DNA of 64,000 nt from Bacteroidia bacterium (GTDB lineage Bacteria; Bacteroidota; Ignavibacteria; SZUA-365), in NCBI GenBank assembly GCA_027493955.1, contig JAOSJT010000001.1, positions 5,173,943-5,237,942 on the forward strand. Reading direction: 5' to 3'. Under the pieces are notes generated by a model that had not been told where the DNA came from, did no database searches, and saw only the letters and a program-made list of their open reading frames with translations. Made by a program: the position numbers and the translations under genes. Below are positions 28,166 through 36,594 of the stretch, piece after piece; the stretch's first letter is position 1; every line of letters starts with the position of its first letter.

Positions 28166-28465
28166 ATGATCGCCATCATCATTTTTTATCTGCACATCAT
28201 CGGTGCGGTGTACGCCTTCAGCAAGGGCTACTTCGACCATAAGCTCGCCGATGCCTTCATGTCGCTCGCTTTCGTGGGAGTGATTTTTTCCGTGGGGTGG
28301 ACCATGGCCGGCTTCATCGTCAATTTCATTTATCCGGAGGAGGGATTCGGCACGGTGCTCGATCCGGATACCGTATCGCTTCTGCTCGTCACATTTTTCG
28401 AAGCGATTCTGTACGGCACGTATTTCTGGAAGCGTCGCGACACAGGGGAAGAGAGCGCGGCGTAG
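28166..28465 (+). CDS. Small membrane protein of unknown function
   Basis: 99 residues with three likely membrane helices: about 2-20 (IAIIIFYLHIIGAVYAF), 31-54 (FMSLAFVGVIFSVGWTMAGFIVNF) and 68-86 (VSLLLVTFFEAILYGTYF), ending in a charged tail KRRDTGEESAA. The ATG is four bases after the stop codon of the sugar transferase, so the two are almost surely co-transcribed and probably coupled in translation. I do not recognise the family; a role beside the sugar transferase in the inner membrane is inference from position only. Confidence 0.75.
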   Translation: MIAIIIFYLHIIGAVYAFSKGYFDHKLADAFMSLAFVGVIFSVGWTMAGFIVNFIYPEEGFGTVLDPDTVSLLLVTFFEAILYGTYFWKRRDTGEESAA

Positions 28466-28768
28466 GGATGAATTGGTGAAAAGTGAAAGGGGGAGTTAAA
28501 CGTTAAACGTGAAACGTTAAACGTGTAACGACGGGAAGGTCCGAAGGGCGAGACTTCATCTTATCTCGCCGCAGGGAGTTTGCGACGGCGAATCTTCGAT
28601 CTCCTGCCTGCGGTCTCCGACCCCAACAACCGTTGGGTGCGAACATGCGTGTTTGTTTACAATTCCGAAAAACTGTCACTGCGGGCGATACACTGCTGCC
28701 GACACTGCGGCAAGATGGGTGAAAAGTGAAGAGTTGAACCCATCCTTTCACGTTTCACTCTTGCCCGG
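28466..28768. repeat. Intergenic region with AAACGTTAAACG repeats
   Basis: At about 28496-28528 units of AAACGT(T/G) repeat four to five times just after the small membrane gene. The middle (28540-28650) holds unique sequence with two imperfect hairpins. Around 28720-28760 GTGAAAAGTGAAGAG and CCTTTCACGTTTCAC tracts face each other across the convergent junction. Confidence 0.6.
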
Positions 28769-29410
28769 CTACACCACCACCTGGCTTGCCAATTCGATTC
28801 CAAGGCCTTCACGAATTATCTCGGGCAAATCGCCGGTGAAATCGATCATCGTCGAGAGATGGTCGCCGTCGGGTGAACGATATTCCGCGTCGAATTCGAT
28901 GATGATGTCCACGAGGGGATCGAAGAGGTCGAACAGTTCATCGTTGCTGCTCGGTTCTTCCCAGCCAGGGAGTTTTGCGGACATGGAAATGACCGGATTG
29001 CCCAGCTCCGCGATAATGGTCTGGCAGAGGAAATGATCCGGCACACGAATGCCGGTGGTTTTCCGTTTCGGATTCAGCACCAGGCTCGGCACGAGCTTTG
29101 TCGCCGGAAGCAGGAAGGTATACGGCCCCGGGACGAGCTGGCGGATTACCTGATAGGCGTTGTCCGAGATTTTTGCATAATCGGATATCTGCGAAATGGA
29201 GGCGGCGACGAAGGTCAGCGGTTTGTCGTCCGGCAGATTTCTGAGTTTGCGTATGCGTGTCTGTCCGGCCTTGCTGTTGATATCACAGCCAATGGCGTAT
29301 ACCGTGTCCGTGGGGTACAGCATGACGCCGCCGCGCTGCAGCTTCTCGACAACCATGTCGATGAGGCGGGACTGGGGATTTTCGGGGTGAATAGTAACGC
29401 GTGTTGCCAT
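28769..29410 (-). CDS. L-threonylcarbamoyladenylate synthase family protein (YciO/TsaC/Sua5)
   Basis: 213 residues from the ATG at 29410; a GTG at 29449 overlapping the previous stop is possible, but the inner start matches the YciO-type opening TIHPENPQSRLID. Family motifs follow: GGVMLYPTDTVYAIGCD, KLRNLPDDKPLTFVA, PGPYTFLLPAT, RKTTGIRVPDHF, NPVISMSAKLPG and STMIDFTGDLPEIIREG. TsaC/Sua5 members make threonylcarbamoyl-AMP for the t6A37 tRNA modification; YciO-like paralogues are less well tied to it. It is the last gene of the operon that also carries tsaE and tsaB, which favours a real t6A role. Confidence 0.88.
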   Translation of the reverse strand: MATRVTIHPENPQSRLIDMVVEKLQRGGVMLYPTDTVYAIGCDINSKAGQTRIRKLRNLPDDKPLTFVAASISQISDYAKISDNAYQVIRQLVPGPYTFLLPATKLVPSLVLNPKRKTTGIRVPDHFLCQTIIAELGNPVISMSAKLPGWEEPSSNDELFDLFDPLVDIIIEFDAEYRSPDGDHLSTMIDFTGDLPEIIREGLGIELASQVVV

Positions 29411-29445
29411 CGCACTGAACGTCTGTGAACGGGAAACAGTCGGAT

Positions 29446-30210
29446 TCACTCCGCGCGCTTTTGGCGCGCTGCATAGATTTCTTCGAGTTCCTGGAGTTGG
29501 GCCACCGTGTTGACACCGCGCAGTTCGTCGAATGACGCAACTTCGAACGGCACCATCACGCGGGTATCACGATAAAACAGTTCGAACACATCCGGGAGAT
29601 AGTACTCGCCCTGTGCGTTCTGATTGGTGATACGGCCGAGCGCATCCACCAGCGGATTCATTTCGAACACGTAAATGCCGCTATTGATTTCATGCACCGC
29701 ACGCTCTTCGTCGGTCGCGTCCTTATGCTCGACGATGCGCATGATGCGCTGGTCGTCTCCCCGGATCACCCTGCCGTAGCCCGTTGGATCAGGGAGGACC
29801 GCGGTGAGCACGGTGACGCTCGCCCGACTTTCGCGGTGAACTGCCAGTGCGTCGCGCAGGGTCTCCGGTCTTGTCAGAGGCGCATCTCCGGAGAGGATGA
29901 GAACATCGCCATCGAAGTCGTTGAGAGCAGGGATAGCCTGCTGCACTGCGTGTCCGGTACCCAGCTGTTCCGCCTGGACGGCGATGGTGACGTCCGGCTC
30001 CTGCTCGCTCAGAAAGGCGATTACATGCTCGCGTCGATGTCCCACAACGACGATAATCGGGTCGGCGCCAGCGGTTCGCGCGAGACGTATCACGTGTTGC
30101 ACGAGAGGGATGCCTCCGAGCGTATTCATCACCTTGGCCAGATCCGGATTGTTCATCCGTTTTCCCTGGCCTGCGGCCATAATGACAGCGGCGAGAGGGC
30201 GGTCGCTCAT
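29446..30210 (-). CDS. NTP-transferase, GlmU uridylyltransferase-like, without acyltransferase domain
   Basis: 254 residues. It opens with VIMAAGQGKRMNNPDLAKVM, the GlmU-type nucleotide-binding signature, and has LGTGHAVQQAIP, LILSGDAPLTRPETL, GYGRVIRG, EHKDATDEE, EINSGIYVF, YYLPDVFELF and FDELRGVNT. These match the N-terminal half of GlmU, which joins UTP and GlcNAc-1-phosphate. The C-terminal left-handed beta-helix acetyltransferase (about 200 residues) is absent and the stop is followed directly by the next gene, so it is a stand-alone uridylyltransferase rather than a truncated bifunctional enzyme. Another sugar phosphate substrate is possible. It overlaps or abuts the YciO/TsaC-like gene. 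Confidence 0.85.
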   Translation of the reverse strand: MSDRPLAAVIMAAGQGKRMNNPDLAKVMNTLGGIPLVQHVIRLARTAGADPIIVVVGHRREHVIAFLSEQEPDVTIAVQAEQLGTGHAVQQAIPALNDFDGDVLILSGDAPLTRPETLRDALAVHRESRASVTVLTAVLPDPTGYGRVIRGDDQRIMRIVEHKDATDEERAVHEINSGIYVFEMNPLVDALGRITNQNAQGEYYLPDVFELFYRDTRVMVPFEVASFDELRGVNTVAQLQELEEIYAARQKRAE

Positions 30211-30277
30211 GGTGTGCCGTTGATGTCTGTTGGGAACATCGGCGTCGGGGCGGGGGAAACGGTGTGTCGCGGAGTCG

Positions 30278-30634
30278 TCACAATACAGTCTTGACGGCGT
30301 TATGTTCGTTGACGAGAATAATCGTGGGTTTATGGCCTTCGAGTTCGGTATCGGCGTACTCGGCGTAAGTGATGATAATCACTTCGTCGCCCACATGCCC
30401 GAGACGCGCTGCCGCGCCGTTGAGGCAAATGACGCCGCTCCCCGGTTCACCCTTGAGCGCATAGGTCTCGAAGCGATTGCCGTTGTTGACATTCACCACC
30501 TGCACCTTTTCGTACTCGAAGATGTCAGCCAGCTTCATCAAGTCCTGATCAATGGTGATGCTGCCTTCATAGTACAATTCCGCCTGCGTCACTCGTGCAC
30601 GGTGGATTTTGGACTTGAACATTATGCGCTTCAT
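30278..30634 (-). CDS. panD: Aspartate 1-decarboxylase
   Basis: 118 residues. [24 protein letters not shown] is the family signature; the proenzyme cleaves itself between Gly24 and Ser25 to form the pyruvoyl group. [27 protein letters not shown] and [11 protein letters not shown] follow as expected. It makes beta-alanine from aspartate for pantothenate. It lies five bases downstream of panC, the enzyme that uses its product. ATG codons at residue 1 and residue 5 are both possible starts. Confidence 0.97.
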   Translation of the reverse strand: MKRIMFKSKIHRARVTQAELYYEGSITIDQDLMKLADIFEYEKVQVVNVNNGNRFETYALKGEPGSGVICLNGAAARLGHVGDEVIIITYAEYADTELEGHKPTIILVNEHNAVKTVL

Positions 30635-30639
30635 GATTT

Positions 30640-31494
30640 CTATTCGGTCACTTTCAATATCGTGTTATCAATCAAACGGGTCGTACCGACGCGGGCGGCA
30701 ATTGCGAGCAGCGCCGCACGCTGCTCTATCCATTCGAGTTCCTCGAGGTTCTCCGCATCAACCAGTGCCACGTAGTCCACTGTGTCAACGCCGCCGGAAC
30801 GCAGTTCGTTCTGTACAGACTCGCGGAGAATTCGCGCATCGCGTTCTCCGCCGCGGAAAGCGGCTTCAGCGAGAGTGAGGGCGCGCGAAAGTGCCAAAGC
30901 TCTCTCACGCTCCGAATCGGAAAGATACGTGTTTCTGGAACTCATTGCCAGTCCATCGCTTTCTCTCCTGGTCGGGGCGATATGCAATTCGATGTCCATG
31001 TGCAGATCGCGCACCATGCGTCGAATGATGAGGGCCTGTTGGGCGTCTTTCTGGCCGAAGACTGCGAGATGAGGTTTCACGATGTTGAACAAGGCGGTGA
31101 CAACTGTGGTCACCCCGCGGAAATGTGTAGGCCGAAAAGCCCCTTCCAGGAGGCCGCCGAGGCCTTCCACCTGCACCCAGGTGCAGAAACCTTCGGGATA
31201 GATCGCATCCGCGTCGGGAACGAAGAGAATATCGCAACCTGCATCGGCCGCCAGGCCCTGATCACGCTCGAGATTGCGGGGATATCTGCTCAAATCCTCG
31301 CCTTTCCCGAACTGCGAGGGATTGACAAAAACGGAGACGACGACCGTATCGCAGGTTTGCGCGGCGGTACGGATCAAATCCAGATGTCCCTGGTGCAGGG
31401 CGCCCATGGTCGGGACGAAGCCGATGCGTTTCCCGTTGATGCGCAGCTCATCTGCTGTACGTTGCATCTGCGGGATGCTGTCGATGAGGAGCAC
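30640..31494 (-). CDS. panC: Pantothenate synthetase
   Basis: 284 residues, a normal length. Motifs in order: [17 protein letters not shown] (ATP-binding HxGH, ~30-42), [58 protein letters not shown] and [10 protein letters not shown]. The enzyme joins pantoate and beta-alanine with ATP in the cytoplasm. It sits between accD (four bases upstream) and panD (five bases downstream) in one operon, linking coenzyme A supply with fatty acid synthesis. No panB is in the window. Confidence 0.97.
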   Translation of the reverse strand: MLLIDSIPQMQRTADELRINGKRIGFVPTMGALHQGHLDLIRTAAQTCDTVVVSVFVNPSQFGKGEDLSRYPRNLERDQGLAADAGCDILFVPDADAIYPEGFCTWVQVEGLGGLLEGAFRPTHFRGVTTVVTALFNIVKPHLAVFGQKDAQQALIIRRMVRDLHMDIELHIAPTRRESDGLAMSSRNTYLSDSERERALALSRALTLAEAAFRGGERDARILRESVQNELRSGGVDTVDYVALVDAENLEELEWIEQRAALLAIAARVGTTRLIDNTILKVTE

Positions 31495-31498
31495 GTGT

Positions 31499-32341
31499 TC
31501 AGCTCCGTTTCAGATGGGTGAGGAGCTTTGCCACCGTCGCGCGCATTTCCTTGCGGGGTACGACCAGATCAAGGAAGCCTTTGTCGAGCAGGAATTCCGC
31601 CCGCTGAAATCCCTCGGGCAGGTCGCGTCCTATGGTCTGTTTGATAACGCGGGGACCGGCGAAGCCGATCAAGGCCCCCGGTTCCGCGATGTTCACATCC
31701 CCCAGCATCGCGAAGCTCGCGGTGACGCCTCCGGTGGTGGGATCGAGCATGATGGAGATGAAGGGAAGGCCTTCGTCATGCAGTTGCGTCAATCGCGCGC
31801 TGGTTTTCGCCATTTGCATCAGCGAGTAGGCGCCTTCCATCATACGGGCTCCTCCGCTTGCCGACACGATGATCAGCGGGCAGCGGTTCTTCAGCGCGCG
31901 ATCGATGGATCGCGCGATTTTTTCACCCACGACGGAACCCATGCTGCCGCCGATGAAGGTGAAATCCATTACCGCCACGGACACCTCATGCCCGCCGATG
32001 CTTCCCATACCGCATCGCATTGCGTCGCTGATGCCCGATTTTTTAATTGTGTCATCGATTCTGCTCTTGTAGGCCTTCGTATCCACGAACTCGAGCGGAT
32101 CCGTGGCGCGAAGTTTGCGGTCATGCTCCTTGAAACTTCCCTCGTCAAGGAGGATAGCGATGTACTGGTCACTGGACACGCGGAAGGATGCACCGCAGTG
32201 GACACAGGTATGCAGTGCTGCAGCGAGTTGCGTGATATGCATCATTTGTGAGCAGCTTTCGCATTTCACCCACGATCCGTCGGGGATATCGCGCTTTGAT
32301 TGGGAATCGATATTGCTCGTGCTACGTTTGAACCAGGCCAT
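31499..32341 (-). CDS. accD: Acetyl-CoA carboxylase carboxyltransferase subunit beta
   Basis: 280 residues. A zinc ribbon with Cys27, Cys30, Cys46 and Cys49 is followed by the carboxyltransferase fold: MDFTFIGGSMGSVVGEKI, IVSASGGARMMEGAYSLMQMAKT, LDPTTGGVTASFAMLGDVNIAEPGALIGFAGPRVI and EFLLDKGFLDLVVPR. With AccA it moves the carboxyl group from biotin to acetyl-CoA, making malonyl-CoA. accA is not in the window. It lies 37 bases after tsaB and four before panC. The sequence looks complete and intact. Confidence 0.97.
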   Translation of the reverse strand: MAWFKRSTSNIDSQSKRDIPDGSWVKCESCSQMMHITQLAAALHTCVHCGASFRVSSDQYIAILLDEGSFKEHDRKLRATDPLEFVDTKAYKSRIDDTIKKSGISDAMRCGMGSIGGHEVSVAVMDFTFIGGSMGSVVGEKIARSIDRALKNRCPLIIVSASGGARMMEGAYSLMQMAKTSARLTQLHDEGLPFISIMLDPTTGGVTASFAMLGDVNIAEPGALIGFAGPRVIKQTIGRDLPEGFQRAEFLLDKGFLDLVVPRKEMRATVAKLLTHLKRS

Positions 32342-32378
32342 GGCAGAGGGTTACTTGGATGTGAATGGTGGAAGCGTG

Positions 32379-33068
32379 CTATGTCGCCAGCGGATTACGC
32401 GGGAGTTTCGCGATGAATTCCCGTAAATATAAGGGTTCGCAGGTCGCGATGTCAGAGAATTTTTCCAAAGCGGCCATTTTCTCACCCAAAAGCGCGATAC
32501 TCTCGCCGCGAAAGACAAGCGCGGGGTCTGTGATGACACCGAGGGATTCGCGGCAATGTCTGGCGACGAGGTCAGCTCCGTCCCCTATGACGCGGGTATC
32601 TGCTTCGAGCAGCTCGGCGGCCCGGGCGGCAGGCAGAATGGTCACAGGATGCTGATTGCATGCCTCGCCATCGCGGGTCACATACGTCGAGAAGTACACT
32701 TCGTCATTTTTTGCGTCGAGACAAACCGCTATTCGAATACTGTCAGATGCGAGATAGCGGGCAAGCGATTCCGCCGCGGCATCGCAGGTCGGGACGCTGA
32801 TCAAGGGAATATTGAGTGCCAGACACAGACCTTTCGCCGCGCCCATCCCGATGCGCAGCCCGGTATACGACCCCGGGCCGGCACTGACCGCCACGGCGCG
32901 CAGGTTTTGCATCGTCAGGCCCGCATGTTCCACGATCTCGGCGCACAGCGGGACAAGCAAATCGTCGTGTACATGCTTTCGCGCCATCATGACCGAAGCG
33001 AGGATACGTCCTTCCGAAGTAAGCGCTATGCCCAAAACGGAGGTTGCTGTTTCCAGGCCGAGTATCAT
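32379..33068 (-). CDS. tsaB: tRNA threonylcarbamoyladenosine biosynthesis protein TsaB
   Basis: 229 residues. The ASKHA fold opening MILGLETATSVLGIALTSEG and the family hallmark VSAGPGSYTGLRIGMGAAKGL are clear, followed by ISVPTCDAAAESLA and CLDAKNDEVYFSTY. TsaB pairs with TsaD and TsaE to place the threonylcarbamoyl group on A37 of ANN-decoding tRNAs. It overlaps tsaE by four bases (ATGA type) and both sit behind porX. tsaD is not in this window. Confidence 0.95.
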   Translation of the reverse strand: MILGLETATSVLGIALTSEGRILASVMMARKHVHDDLLVPLCAEIVEHAGLTMQNLRAVAVSAGPGSYTGLRIGMGAAKGLCLALNIPLISVPTCDAAAESLARYLASDSIRIAVCLDAKNDEVYFSTYVTRDGEACNQHPVTILPAARAAELLEADTRVIGDGADLVARHCRESLGVITDPALVFRGESIALLGEKMAALEKFSDIATCEPLYLREFIAKLPRNPLAT

Positions 33069-33553
33069 GTCTGCCTCGTGAATAATTCGACCGGAGGGGA
33101 TAAAATGCTGTCGAGCCCCTCACGGTATTCACGCATATTGAACACACGGAGGTGTTCTGAAGCACCATGACGCGCGGCAATCTCGATACGCTGCGCCGGG
33201 AGGATGGGCAACGCGCGCTCAGCCCATTCCACGATCACGAGTCCATCGGCACGAAACACCTCGTCGAGGCCGATGTCGAGCATCTCCTGCATCGAGGATA
33301 ATCGGTACAGATCGATGTGATAGACCCTGCGGATCCCTTCGTACTCATTGATGATGGTGAAAGTGGGACTGCTCACCTGCTCAGCGCACTGCTCATGTTC
33401 ACACATGCCGCGCACCAGTGCTGTTTTTCCGCTGCCAAGGTCGCCGGAAATCGTCACGAGAGCGCTCCCGCTCACCGCAGCGGCGAGCTGCGCTCCCACA
33501 ATACGCGTAGCGGCTTCGCTTTCCGTGACGATATCCCACGGGAATATGCTCAT
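33065..33553 (-). CDS. tsaE: tRNA threonylcarbamoyladenosine biosynthesis ATPase TsaE
   Basis: 162 residues. Walker A is GDLGSGKTA (residues 37-45); SSPTFTIINEYEG and YHIDLYRL, then VIVEWAERA (Walker B-like) complete the family pattern. TsaE drives turnover of the TsaBD complex by ATP hydrolysis. It overlaps porX by four bases upstream and tsaB by four bases downstream, so translation is probably coupled along the three genes. Confidence 0.95.
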   Translation of the reverse strand: MSIFPWDIVTESEAATRIVGAQLAAAVSGSALVTISGDLGSGKTALVRGMCEHEQCAEQVSSPTFTIINEYEGIRRVYHIDLYRLSSMQEMLDIGLDEVFRADGLVIVEWAERALPILPAQRIEIAARHGASEHLRVFNMREYREGLDSILSPPVELFTRQT

Positions 33554-35112
33554 GCGCGGGAAGTCATGGTGATGACGGGGAGAATGAGTTCCTCCAGCGA
33601 CATACCCCCATGCTGGAAGCTGTCCCTGTAGTAGGTCAGGTATTTGTTGTAATCCGTGGGGTAGACGAAGTAATAGTCTTCCTTGGCGATCACGTAATTG
33701 ATGAGCATGCCGCGTTTCGGCAATCGATACAGGTCCGCGTTGGTGATGTGCAAGGCGTGTTTGGGATCGGCCTTGACGTTGCGTCCGTATTTGTAGCGCA
33801 AATTCGTCGAGGTTTCACGGTCGCCAAGCACCTTGCTGCCGCGCAGACAGCGGACACTCCCGTGATCGGTTGTCACGACGATGGTCGCGTTGGGTGTACG
33901 GGCGATCTGCCGGAACATGGCATAGAGCGACGAATGGGTGAACCAGGTATTGGTGAGCGAGCGGTAGGCGCTCTCATCAGGCGCGATTTCCTTCAGAATC
34001 GGGTAGTCGGAACGGCTGTGCGCGAGCATATCCACAAAGTTCACGACGATGGCCGTCAGATGATTCTTGACGAAAGAGGAGATGTTGCTCACCATCTGCT
34101 TCCCGTATTCGGGGTCGATGATTTTAATGTACTTGAGGTCGTTACGGAGCTTGATGCGCCTGCGTTCGAGCAGCTTCTCCAGAAATTCCTTTTCGTACTT
34201 GTTCATGGAGTAATCGTCGTCGTCGCCGGTAGACCAGAGGTCGGGAAAGACGCGCTCGATCTCGCTCGGGTAGTAGCCGCTGAAAATGGCGTTCCGCGCG
34301 TAGGGCGTCGCGGTGGGGAGAATGCTCAGGTAAAAATCCTTTTCGATGCTGAACAGATCCTGCAAGTGCTTTTCCATGACCAGCCATTGGTCGTAGCGCA
34401 TGCAATCGATCACAAAGAAAAACACCGGTCCCTTGCTGTTGAGCCGGGGTAGCAGAAATTTGTCCACAACCCCCGGCGAGAGCGTCACGTCACCACTTTC
34501 GATCCAGCGCGTATAGTTCTTCTCGACAAACTTGCAGAACTCCTGATTGCATTCTTTTCGTTGATTGGCCATGGTTTCATGCAAGCCCAGTTCCGGATGC
34601 TGATCGAGTTCCAATTCCCATTCGACGAGTTTGCGATAGACGTCGATCCAGTCCTCCATGTCGAGGGGGCCTAAGAGCTTGAGGGATACGGCGTTGAACT
34701 CCTGGATATAATCCTGCGAGGTTTTATTCCGCACGATGCTGCTGCCTTGCAGCATTTTTTTCGCTACGAGAAGAATCTGGCTTGGATTGACCGGCTTGGT
34801 GAGGTAGTCGCTGATTTTTTCACCGATGGCCTCCTCCATAAGGGCTTCCTCCTCGTTTTTTGTGACCATCACGACAGGCAGGGAGGGACGCAACTCCTTG
34901 ATACGTGAGAGCGTCTCCAGGCCGCCCATGCCGGGCATGGATTCGTCGAGAAGGACAAGGTGCACGGTATTGCCTCGCACGAAATCAATGGCGTCCTCCC
35001 CATTGGTGACGCTGTGGAGGGTATATCCCTTGCTTTCGAGGTGCATGATATGCGGACGGAGGAGTTCAACCTCGTCGTCCACCCAGAGGATGACGCCTTT
35101 GTTTTCAGACAT
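33550..35112 (-). CDS. porX: PorX-type response regulator with PglZ domain
   Basis: 520 residues. An N-terminal receiver domain (5-125) has the acidic pair in LWVDDE (Asp12, Asp13), phosphoacceptor Asp56 in LVLLDESMPGM, and Lys in SDYLTKPVNPS. A helical linker leads to a C-terminal PglZ/alkaline-phosphatase-like domain with FFFVIDCMRYDQW, ILPTATPYARNAIFSGYYPSE (nucleophile Thr), VVNFVDMLAHSRSD and VVTTDHGSVRCL. This architecture defines PorX, which in Porphyromonas works with the kinase PorY and sigma factor SigP to control the type IX secretion system; the PglZ domain is a zinc phosphodiesterase in the family. T9SS cargo genes are plentiful in the window. It heads the operon with tsaE and tsaB. 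Confidence 0.93.
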   Translation of the reverse strand: MSENKGVILWVDDEVELLRPHIMHLESKGYTLHSVTNGEDAIDFVRGNTVHLVLLDESMPGMGGLETLSRIKELRPSLPVVMVTKNEEEALMEEAIGEKISDYLTKPVNPSQILLVAKKMLQGSSIVRNKTSQDYIQEFNAVSLKLLGPLDMEDWIDVYRKLVEWELELDQHPELGLHETMANQRKECNQEFCKFVEKNYTRWIESGDVTLSPGVVDKFLLPRLNSKGPVFFFVIDCMRYDQWLVMEKHLQDLFSIEKDFYLSILPTATPYARNAIFSGYYPSEIERVFPDLWSTGDDDDYSMNKYEKEFLEKLLERRRIKLRNDLKYIKIIDPEYGKQMVSNISSFVKNHLTAIVVNFVDMLAHSRSDYPILKEIAPDESAYRSLTNTWFTHSSLYAMFRQIARTPNATIVVTTDHGSVRCLRGSKVLGDRETSTNLRYKYGRNVKADPKHALHITNADLYRLPKRGMLINYVIAKEDYYFVYPTDYNKYLTYYRDSFQHGGMSLEELILPVITMTSRA

Positions 35113-35444
35113 TGAATACTGCGATTCTTATGAGTTGAAATTGCATAGAATAAAAAAGTACAACGCAGTACGGCGAAGATCAAGGCAGTATTTTCGGGAC
35201 CGGAATGATCGGATTGACGACTTTCGATTTACGATTTATCCACCTGCGGCGGAGAGAAGCGGGAATCGGATGGAGTGTAGCGAAATAGCTGGATAGTAGC
35301 AGACAGATGGCATCGGTCGTCCGGGGTCGGGAATGCCGGGAACCGGCAGCACGAATCTTCGCTGTCCCTCCAAAGAGGCGGATCGTCAATCGTAAATCGT
35401 TCCTCCGGAGGCGGATACGTCGTAAATCGTAAAATCGTACGTCG
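35113..35444. repeat. Intergenic region upstream of porX with CGTAAAT-type repeats
   Basis: About 35370-35460 carries five or so variants of AATCGTAAATCGT and ACGTCGTAAATC, running right up to the stop codon of the next gene; a shorter inverted piece (CGATTTACGATTTATC) lies near 35223. A small hairpin TGCCGG-GAA-CCGGCA sits at 35334-35348. No gene is seen and no clear porX promoter was found. Confidence 0.6.
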
Positions 35445-36581
35445 TCAATCGTAAATGGTTATTCCGCTGTCCCATCTCCAGGCGATGCCGCCGCTGAAGA
35501 TGAGATGCTTGGCGATTCCCATACCGGCGAAGGCCTGCATCGGTCCGAGATGTGCGGTGATGCCGAGCGTCCCTTTGATTGCCTGGTCGCTGAGGGACAC
35601 CGGCACTGTCTGCGGATCGATATCGTAACCGATTTCTTCCTTGATATTTGCCGGGAGCGTGAAGGTGTAGCTGCCTTCGGAGCTGAGCGTTTCGAACGAA
35701 AAGCCGACGTAGGGCTCGATCCATGCGAAGCGCTTGCTGGCGTGGACATTGAGCGCAAACAAATCCGTCGCGGCTTCGAGCTTAGCCCTGGTGATTCCCA
35801 CTTCATTCGTGATCGTGCTATGCTGGAAGCCGATTTGTACGGCAGCGTCGCACCAGGGATTCTCGTACCAGTTGGTGAACGCATGCTTCAGCGCAATCCC
35901 GAAGAACGAAAATTTCCCGATGTTCGCGTCGAAGACCACAGGCGGGATGTAACGGACGAGCATCTCGCTGTTGAACAATGCTCCGATCGTGATTTGCGGG
36001 ACGGCTGCGACGACCATATCCTGGTTCGTGCCCGGCGTCAACGCAAGCTGGCTTGGCAGACGGGCGAGCGTGGCGCTGTCGATGCCGGCAACGTTTTCAC
36101 GGATATAATCCTTGGGAATGGTAAATCCACTTCCGGCGCCGCCGAATACCGTCGCTGTCGTAACGCGCGTTTCGAGCTCGCCCGCCGCGACGGCCCCGCG
36201 GAGCTGTTCCTTGAAATAGTTGAGCTGAAACACCCGCATCCATTCCGGAGAAAGAATGGGGTGCGGATTCGGCTTCTCGTCCAGCGGCAATACGGCGGTA
36301 AAGGTACGCTCCGACTCGAGTACGAACGCCAGCATACTCCTGACGGAGACATCAATGTACAGTTTGTTTTCCCTCGGCACGTATGCGCGGTTGTAGAAGG
36401 CGTCGTTGGCACCGACATTGGACACGATGACAAGCGGACTCATGAATCCTGTGGCGTTGGCTCCGAAGAGTTCCCGTGAGTAATCCTCGAGGAGAGCCTT
36501 CGTATCGATCTGTACCTGTCCCGATGCGAGAGCGGGCAGGAGTATACTGAACATGGCGGCGAAAATCACACTGCGTCGCAT
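35445..36581 (-). CDS. Exported beta-barrel-like protein, DUF6588-like (copy 2)
   Basis: 378 residues from the ATG at 36581 (the frame runs further up to 36659 but MRRSVIFAAMFSILLPALASGQ is a signal peptide and begins 13 bases after the previous stop). The rest is beta-rich with alternating hydrophobic strands: VPQITIGALFNSEMLVRYIPP, GKFSFFGIALKHAFTNWYENPWCDAAVQIGFQHS and a C-terminal AFAGMGIAKHLIFSGGIAWRW. It resembles the neighbour at 36595-37509 in these segments. The family looks like DUF6588-type outer-membrane proteins of Bacteroidota; function unknown. The last codons (GITIYD) are written by the CGTAAAT-type repeat that continues past the stop. Confidence 0.7.
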   Translation of the reverse strand: MRRSVIFAAMFSILLPALASGQVQIDTKALLEDYSRELFGANATGFMSPLVIVSNVGANDAFYNRAYVPRENKLYIDVSVRSMLAFVLESERTFTAVLPLDEKPNPHPILSPEWMRVFQLNYFKEQLRGAVAAGELETRVTTATVFGGAGSGFTIPKDYIRENVAGIDSATLARLPSQLALTPGTNQDMVVAAVPQITIGALFNSEMLVRYIPPVVFDANIGKFSFFGIALKHAFTNWYENPWCDAAVQIGFQHSTITNEVGITRAKLEAATDLFALNVHASKRFAWIEPYVGFSFETLSSEGSYTFTLPANIKEEIGYDIDPQTVPVSLSDQAIKGTLGITAHLGPMQAFAGMGIAKHLIFSGGIAWRWDSGITIYD

Positions 36582-36594
36582 GCTATACCTTTTT

